Position numbers and translations under genes: made by a program. This document shows positions 16,095 to 20,434 of a stretch of DNA of 20,434 nucleotides, piece by piece (the first letter of the stretch is position 1; each line of letters begins with the position of its first letter). The notes beneath the pieces are model-generated. The model saw nothing but the letters and a program-made list of their open reading frames with translations, did no database searches and had not been told where the DNA came from. Source of the DNA: Planctomycetota bacterium (GTDB taxonomy: Bacteria > Planctomycetota > PLA2 > JAEUHO01); NCBI GenBank assembly GCA_024639415.1, contig JAHEIK010000009.1, positions 1 to 20,434 on the forward strand. The letters run 5' to 3'.

Positions 16095-17915
16095 CTAGAA
16101 CGGGTACACGATGGGGAGCAGGAAGGTGGCCACGATCCAGAGCAGGAGCGCGAGCGGAGAGCCGACGCGGAGGTAGTCCTGCAGGCGGTAGCCACCCGGA
16201 CCGTAGACGAGCAGGTTCGTCTGGTAGCCGACCGGGGTCAGGAAGGAGCACGACGCGGCCAGCGCGACCGCAAAGACGAACGGCCGGTGCGAGACCTCGG
16301 CCTTCTCGGCGGTCTCGAGCGCGATGGGCACCATGATCGCGGCCGTGCCGGCGTTGGTCACCAACTCGGTGAGCAGGGCGGTCGTCAGGTAGATCATGGC
16401 GAGCACGCCGTAGTGCTCCCACGACGGCCCCGCGAAGCCCTCCACCCGGTGGCCGTACGAAACCATGAAGTCGGCGACGCGTGACGCCAGCCCCGTCTCC
16501 TTGGCCGCCATGCCCACGCCCAGCATGCAGCCCAGCACCACGAGGATGCGCAGGTCGATCGAGCGGTAGGCGCGGTTGCTCGTGAGGCAGCCGCCGGCGA
16601 CCAGCAGCACGGCGGCCAGCAGCACACCGACGAGCAGCGGGATGACGCCCAGGGCCGCCAGCAGGAGTGCTCCTGCGACGAAGCCCACAGCGAGTGGCGC
16701 CTTCTTCGCGCGGCGGGCCGGAGGTGGCGTCCCGCCGAGCAGGACGAGGTCGCGCTCGTTGCGCGCAAGGCGATCGATGTCCTCGGGCGCGCCCTGCACC
16801 AGCAGGATGTCTCCGATCCGCAGGCGCAGGGAACCCAACTGTTCACGGACGTGCTCGCCGCTGCGCATCACGGCCAGCACGACGACGCCGAAGCGGTCAC
16901 GGATGCGTGCGTCGGTCACCGTCTGATGATCGAGTCGCGATTTGGGCGCGACCATCACCTCGGCCAACGCCAGGTCGACTTCGACGACACGCCCGCCGCC
17001 CTCGGGATCTTCCGGGCCCTCGAGGCCCGGCTGCTGGAGCAGCTTGACGATCTCCTCGGGCGAGCCCTTCACGACGAGCAGGTCGTCGGCTTCGAGAGGT
17101 TGCTTGTGGAAGGGCGGCCAGGTCGTCTCCTCGCCGCGCACGAGCTGCAGGAAGCGGATCTTCTTCGAGAGCTTGGGGAACTCCGAGAGGTGCCTGCCGA
17201 CCAGCTTGCTGTTCTGCGTGATGACGATCTCGGTCATGTACTGGCGCGTGGCCTTCGCGCTGAGCGGCATCACGAGGCCCGTGCGGTTGGGCAGCAGCTT
17301 GTAGCCGACGAACACCAGATACAGCAGCGCGACCACGCAGAACACCGCGCCCATCGGCAGGATCTCGAGGAAGCCGAAGCCCTCGTAAAAGACGTCCTTC
17401 TGACCGGGCAGATGCGTCTGGCGCACGATGCCGTCGACAAGGAGCGTCGTGGTCGTCCCCACCAGGGTGAGCGTGCCGCCCGTGATCGAGGCGTAGGAGA
17501 GCGGCAGCAGGAGGCGCGAGGGGCTGACGTTGACCTCCTGGCCCGCGGCGATGAGCAGCGGCAGGAGCAGCACGACGACGCCCGTGTTGTTCATGACGCC
17601 GCTGAGCAGCATCACCACCGGGAGGAGCGCCAGCATGAGGATGCGCGGGCCCCCGGCGGCCGCGCGCTCCACGAGCGTTCCGATGCCCTGGGCCGCCCCT
17701 GTGCGCTGGAGGGCCTCGGCGAGGATGAACATGCAGCCGACCACCAGGACCGTGGTGCTGCCGAAGCCCTCGACGGCCTGCTCCGGGCTCAAGACGCCCC
17801 CCAGGACCAGGACCGCCAGGCTCAGGACGGCCACAACGTCCAGCGAGATGGCCGGAACGATCGCCCCGGCGAGGACGATCAGGATCGCGATCAGGGTGAG
17901 GAACTCTCCGTTCAC
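16095..17915 (-). CDS. SLC13/DASS-type anion transporter with two TrkA-C (RCK_C) domains
   Basis: 606 aa, the long form of the family found in sulfate/dicarboxylate-type permeases. An N-terminal membrane half (about 1-210) and a C-terminal half (about 405-606) flank two soluble TrkA-C domains (about 222-295 and 315-390), which bind small ligands in related proteins and may gate transport. First-half hallmarks are SGVMNNTGVVVLLLPL (105-120) and SYASITGGTLTLVGTTTT (140-157). Second-half hallmarks are LLTELVTNAGTAAIMVPIA (514-532) and CSFLTPVGYQTNLLVYG (556-572). The first re-entrant loop ends GTTTT where relatives usually have GTSTN, which may alter substrate or sodium binding. Substrate cannot be told. 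The start is GTG at 17915 with no visible ribosome binding site; similarity to the family begins immediately after. Confidence 0.95.
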   Translation of the reverse strand: MNGEFLTLIAILIVLAGAIVPAISLDVVAVLSLAVLVLGGVLSPEQAVEGFGSTTVLVVGCMFILAEALQRTGAAQGIGTLVERAAAGGPRILMLALLPVVMLLSGVMNNTGVVVLLLPLLIAAGQEVNVSPSRLLLPLSYASITGGTLTLVGTTTTLLVDGIVRQTHLPGQKDVFYEGFGFLEILPMGAVFCVVALLYLVFVGYKLLPNRTGLVMPLSAKATRQYMTEIVITQNSKLVGRHLSEFPKLSKKIRFLQLVRGEETTWPPFHKQPLEADDLLVVKGSPEEIVKLLQQPGLEGPEDPEGGGRVVEVDLALAEVMVAPKSRLDHQTVTDARIRDRFGVVVLAVMRSGEHVREQLGSLRLRIGDILLVQGAPEDIDRLARNERDLVLLGGTPPPARRAKKAPLAVGFVAGALLLAALGVIPLLVGVLLAAVLLVAGGCLTSNRAYRSIDLRILVVLGCMLGVGMAAKETGLASRVADFMVSYGHRVEGFAGPSWEHYGVLAMIYLTTALLTELVTNAGTAAIMVPIALETAEKAEVSHRPFVFAVALAASCSFLTPVGYQTNLLVYGPGGYRLQDYLRVGSPLALLLWIVATFLLPIVYPF

Positions 17916-18014
17916 GCGTGCAAGCTACGTAGGCGAGGCCCGCGCTGCAACGGATGCGGTTCCGGGCCCGTCGCGTAGGATCATGCGGCGCCCCGGGGCG
18001 GCGCGGGAGAGAGC
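17916..18014. promoter_or_regulatory. Divergent intergenic region, transporter versus phosphatase-dapB run
   Basis: These 99 bp should hold promoters for both directions. On the plus strand TAGGAT at 17976-17981 is a -10-like hexamer 33 bp before the phosphatase start, but no -35 element fits. A GGGAGAGAG just before 18015 is the ribosome binding site of the phosphatase gene. Confidence 0.35.
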
Positions 18015-18455
18015 ATGCTCGTGAACTTCAGCTGGGTACGTGCCGGGCGGGTCGCGGGGATGGGTCTGCCCTACGACAGTTCGTGGCTTGCGCTGCGTGA
18101 AGAGGGCGTAGGGGCCGTCTTGAGCCTGACGGAGCAGAAGCCTGCCGGCGACCCCGGCGCTGCCGGTCTCGAGGCGCTGCACGTGCCGCTGGTGGATTTC
18201 GGCACCCCGTCCATGGAGGACCTGGGCCGGGCCGTCGGCTGGATTTCCGAGCAGGTGCAGGCGGGGCGCGCGGTCGTCGTGCACTGCTTCGCCGGCTTGG
18301 GACGCACGGGCACGGTCCTCGCGGCCTGGCTCGTGAGCGAGGGACTGGCGCCGGAGGAAGCCGTCGAGGAGGTCCGGCGACTGCGTCCCGGCTCGATCGA
18401 GACGAGCGGCCAGGTGACCGCCGTGCGGGCGTTCGCAGAGCAGGGGGACGCATGA
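18015..18455 (+). CDS. Small dual-specificity / tyrosine protein phosphatase
   Basis: 146 aa, a single catalytic domain. HCFAGLGRTGTV (90-101) is the P-loop HCxxGxxRTG, with Cys91 the expected nucleophile and Arg97 the phosphate binder. Asp61 in VPLVDFGTP is well placed as general acid. NFSWVRAGRVAGMGLP (4-19) and LRPGSIETSGQ (122-132) match the compact archaeal/bacterial PTP type. It should remove phosphate from tyrosine or serine/threonine in proteins, though small-molecule phosphates are also possible in this class. It is cytosolic. The start has GGAGAG about 4 nt upstream. Its stop overlaps the dapB start (ATGA, 18452-18455), so the two are likely translated together, an unusual pairing with no evident metabolic link. 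Confidence 0.95.
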   Translation: MLVNFSWVRAGRVAGMGLPYDSSWLALREEGVGAVLSLTEQKPAGDPGAAGLEALHVPLVDFGTPSMEDLGRAVGWISEQVQAGRAVVVHCFAGLGRTGTVLAAWLVSEGLAPEEAVEEVRRLRPGSIETSGQVTAVRAFAEQGDA

Positions 18456-19183
18456 GCGACATCCGGATCGTGTTCGCGGGCTCCAAGGGACGCATGGGCC
18501 GGGCGCTGCTGCCGGGCCTGCGCACAACCGACGGCCTGGCGGTGGTCGGCGAAGCGGACGAGGGCGACGACCTGGCGGGGCTGATCGCCACGACCTCGGC
18601 CGACGTGGTCGTCGACTTCACGGTGCCGGCGGCGGCGATGCCCAACGCACGCACCATCCTGGCCGCGGGCGTGCAGGGTGTGATCGGCACGACCGGCTTC
18701 AGCGCACAGGATCTCGACGATCTGGACAACGAGGCGCGCGCTGCCGGCCGCGGCCTCCTCGTGGCACCGAACTTCTCGCTGGGCATGATCCTGCTGCAGA
18801 AGTTCTCCGAAGAGGCAGTCAAGTACTTCCCGCGCGTCGAGATCATCGAGACGCACCACGAGGGCAAGGTCGACGCTCCTTCCGGCACTGCCCTGCGCAC
18901 GGCGGAGCGCTTGGCAGCCGCCGGCGCTGCGCCGGCGCCTGCCACCTCGGACGTGGCGCGTGGCCAGGACGTCGACGGTGTGCGCGTGCACAGTAGACGG
19001 CTGCCGGGCATCCAGGCGATGCAGGATGTCGCCTTCGCCGGCGAGGCGGAGACGCTGACGCTCTCCCACCACGCGCTCGCGCGGGACTGTTACCTCGGTG
19101 GCGTGGTCGCGGCCGTGCGTGCCATGCCCGGTCGCACGGGACTCGTGCGTGGGCTCGAGCCGATCCTCTTCGAAGACGTGTAG
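18452..19183 (+). CDS. dapB: 4-hydroxy-tetrahydrodipicolinate reductase
   Basis: 243 aa, slightly short for the family (about 240-270). It reduces hydroxy-tetrahydrodipicolinate with NAD(P)H in the diaminopimelate/lysine pathway, in the cytosol. Seen: nucleotide-binding FAGSKGRMGRAL (8-19), VVDFTVP (53-59), GTTGF (79-83), APNFSLGM (105-112) and the substrate site IIETHHEGKVDAPSGTA (131-147), with the His135-His136 pair, Lys139 and DAPSGTA intact, followed by HSRRLPG (180-186). All catalytic features are present, so it should be active. It overlaps the phosphatase gene by 4 bp and is followed after 20 bp by the ThiE/TenI-family gene. No dapA or other lysine genes are in the window. Confidence 0.97.
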   Translation: MSDIRIVFAGSKGRMGRALLPGLRTTDGLAVVGEADEGDDLAGLIATTSADVVVDFTVPAAAMPNARTILAAGVQGVIGTTGFSAQDLDDLDNEARAAGRGLLVAPNFSLGMILLQKFSEEAVKYFPRVEIIETHHEGKVDAPSGTALRTAERLAAAGAAPAPATSDVARGQDVDGVRVHSRRLPGIQAMQDVAFAGEAETLTLSHHALARDCYLGGVVAAVRAMPGRTGLVRGLEPILFEDV

Positions 19184-19203
19184 GACGAGGCGAACGCAGA
19201 GCG

Positions 19204-19827
19204 ATGAGTGACGTGCAGCCGCAAGCAGTCGAGGCGCTTCGTCTGGTCTACATCGTGGACCGCGAGGCGGCGCGGGACTGGCGACGTCTGGACGCCGTGC
19301 TCGAGGCCGGCGCAACGAGCGTCTGGCTGCGCGCGCCGGACGCGACGGGCTCCGAGCTGTACAGGACCGCGCGTGACCTCGTGTGGCGTACCCGCGAGCG
19401 TGACGCTGCGTTGATCGTGGGCGACCGCGCGGACGTGGCCTTGTCCGTCGGAGCCACCGGGGTCCAGCTTGGCTTCCGCTCGCCGCCTGCGCGCAAGGTA
19501 CGGCCGTGGTTCCCCGGGTGGATCGGCGTGAGCTGTCACACGGAGTCGGAGCTCTTCAAGGCCCAGCGGGGTGGGGCTGACTACGTGGTCCTTTCGCCGT
19601 TGTTCGGTGTGCCCGCCAAGGGCGGACCGCTCGGCACGGCACTCTTCGAGAAGCTCGCGGCGCAGGTGGATCTGCCCGTGGTCGCGCTCGGCGGAATCGA
19701 TGGCCCCAGCGCCGATCGCGCCCGCGCGGCGGGGGCCTGTGGCGTAGCGGTGATCCGGGCCCTGCGCGACGCGGACGATCCGGCCGCAGCGGCGCGCCTG
19801 CTCTCGGGCTCCGTGACCCCACGATGA
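19204..19827 (+). CDS. Thiamine phosphate synthase / TenI family protein
   Basis: 207 aa TIM barrel of the ThiE/TenI family. Seen: LVYIVDR (14-20), LIVGDRADVALSVGATGVQLG (70-90), IGVSCHTESELFKAQRGGADYVVLSPLF (107-134, family motif), Lys139 near the phosphate loop, and VVALGGIDG (159-167). ThiE joins the pyrimidine and thiazole halves of thiamine; TenI relatives are thiazole tautomerases. Several residues typical of ThiE are changed: the usual QxRxK segment reads WLRAP (41-45), and the usual N-D reads G-D at 73-74. Therefore a true ThiE activity is doubtful, and a TenI-like or other role is possible. No histidine matching the TenI catalytic site is assigned. It is third in the phosphatase-dapB run, 20 bp after dapB, with only a weak purine-rich ribosome binding site. 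Confidence 0.88.
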   Translation: MSDVQPQAVEALRLVYIVDREAARDWRRLDAVLEAGATSVWLRAPDATGSELYRTARDLVWRTRERDAALIVGDRADVALSVGATGVQLGFRSPPARKVRPWFPGWIGVSCHTESELFKAQRGGADYVVLSPLFGVPAKGGPLGTALFEKLAAQVDLPVVALGGIDGPSADRARAAGACGVAVIRALRDADDPAAAARLLSGSVTPR

Positions 19828-19898
19828 ACGCCTCGTGAGACCTTCGCAGCGTGCCTGATCACCCGGATCCGGCTCGTTCGGCGAGGTCCTGTTCCCCG

Positions 19899-20434
19899 AT
19901 GCTTCCGGCTCTGCGCCCCGGCCTGCTCCTCATGCTGCTCCCGCTGCTCGCGGCGTGTCAGGTGACCCTGCAGCCTGCGGCGCGCCTGCCCACGGTGGCC
20001 GGCGACGTCGAGGCTGGGACGTACGCCGACGATCCGCGCTGGGCGGCCTTCGTCGAGACATGGCCGCAGAGCGTCGGCGGGGCCTTCGAGCGCCTCGACG
20101 TGGTCACGGGGCTCGGCTTCGAGCAGGGCGAGGAACCGCGTGTCCTGCTCCGTCCCTTCGGGGATGAGCGGGTACCCCACGAGATCCGCGCCGAGATCGT
20201 CGAGGGCAAGCGTCGCGCCGTCGTCCACGTGAACGCCGAGCCGCTCATCAGCGGCGTACTCCAAGCAGACCGTGTGCTGCTGCGCGCGCTCGCTACGGCG
20301 GCGTTCCAGGACGCCGCGCGACGTCATGCGGCGGTCCCGCCGTGGATGGTGCATCTTGCTGCGACGGCTGCGGCGGGGGATCTGGACGAGCGCCTGACCG
20401 CGCTGCATCGGCGCGCGGTGGCGGGTGCTGCGGA
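19899..20434 (+). CDS. Lipoprotein, partial at the right edge; possible degenerate gluzincin-like domain
   Basis: At least 178 aa; the frame is open to the window end. Residues 1-20 form a lipoprotein signal, with lipobox LAAC and Cys20 as the lipid-attachment residue, so the protein is anchored to a membrane from the periplasmic side. The mature part has no clear family. RAVVHVNAEPLISGVLQADR is followed by VLLRALATAAFQDAARR and then VPPWMVHLAATAAAG. This order resembles peptidase-MA-like proteins (strand, HExxH helix, then PxWLxEGxA), but the histidines and glutamates are missing, so an active peptidase is unlikely from this part. The ATG at 19899 was chosen because it begins the signal; GAGG at 19883-19886 is rather far (12 nt). 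It follows the ThiE/TenI-family gene by 71 bp. Confidence 0.75.
   Translation, partial: MLPALRPGLLLMLLPLLAACQVTLQPAARLPTVAGDVEAGTYADDPRWAAFVETWPQSVGGAFERLDVVTGLGFEQGEEPRVLLRPFGDERVPHEIRAEIVEGKRRAVVHVNAEPLISGVLQADRVLLRALATAAFQDAARRHAAVPPWMVHLAATAAAGDLDERLTALHRRAVAGAA

Noticed and set aside
18071..19315. 414-aa minus-strand frame across the phosphatase and dapB
   Set aside because: The opposite strand holds two enzymes with intact active-site motifs; no domain is seen in this frame.
19863..19872. CCGGATCCGG palindrome between the ThiE/TenI-family gene and the lipoprotein gene
   Set aside because: A 10-bp palindrome without loop, extended stem or U-tract; too short to call a terminator or operator.
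1..20434. CRISPR arrays, tRNA or rRNA genes, insertion sequences, prophage genes
   Set aside because: No regularly spaced direct repeats, cloverleaf-like sequences, rRNA segments, transposase or integrase motifs were recognised on either strand.

Overview
The window is GC-rich (roughly two thirds G+C) and densely coded on both strands. It holds 16 complete genes and one gene cut by the right edge. I see no rRNA, tRNA, CRISPR array, insertion sequence or phage gene. The best guess for the source is a planctomycete-like bacterium (Planctomycetota). This rests on the DUF1800/DUF1501 pair with a twin-arginine signal, the multiheme cytochrome fused to HEAT/TPR repeats, a second large HEAT protein and several secreted proteins without known function. 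Other GC-rich phyla with the same gene types (Myxococcota, Acidobacteriota, Verrucomicrobiota) cannot be excluded, because no marker gene such as 16S rRNA is present.

Left part (1-3777): a large imperfect inverted repeat (47-282) lies beyond the stop of a minus-strand membrane-anchored protein (319-1737). That protein has the outline of a zinc peptidase but no HExxH. Divergent from it is an exported octaheme cytochrome c with C-terminal HEAT-like and TPR-like segments (1867-3777).

Middle left (3774-10204, all minus strand): a probable operon read from right to left. It runs DUF1800 (8927-10204), DUF1501 (7737-8900) and a secreted helical protein A (6391-7740, ATGA overlap with DUF1501). After a 240-bp gap come its diverged paralogue B (4828-6150) and a FAD-dependent amine/amino-acid oxidoreductase (3774-4784). 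The DUF1800/DUF1501/A/B group is the least understood and most interesting part of the window.

Middle right (10265-16079): surface polysaccharide genes. A two-gene ABC-2 exporter (permease then ATPase, minus strand) is divergent from a WecA/MraY-type phosphoglycosyl transferase (11947-12972, plus). A membrane-anchored HEAT-repeat protein follows (13033-14817), then a GT87-like membrane glycosyltransferase (14814-16079, minus). The transferase could start a lipid-linked glycan, the GT87-like enzyme could extend or modify it, and the ABC pair could export it; this is inference from family membership.

Right part (16095-20434): an SLC13/DASS-type transporter with two TrkA-C domains (minus) sits directly upstream of the GT87-like gene. 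Divergent from it is a compact plus-strand run: a dual-specificity phosphatase overlapping dapB (lysine/diaminopimelate synthesis), then a ThiE/TenI-family protein, then a lipoprotein that runs off the window and may be a second degenerate gluzincin-like protein.
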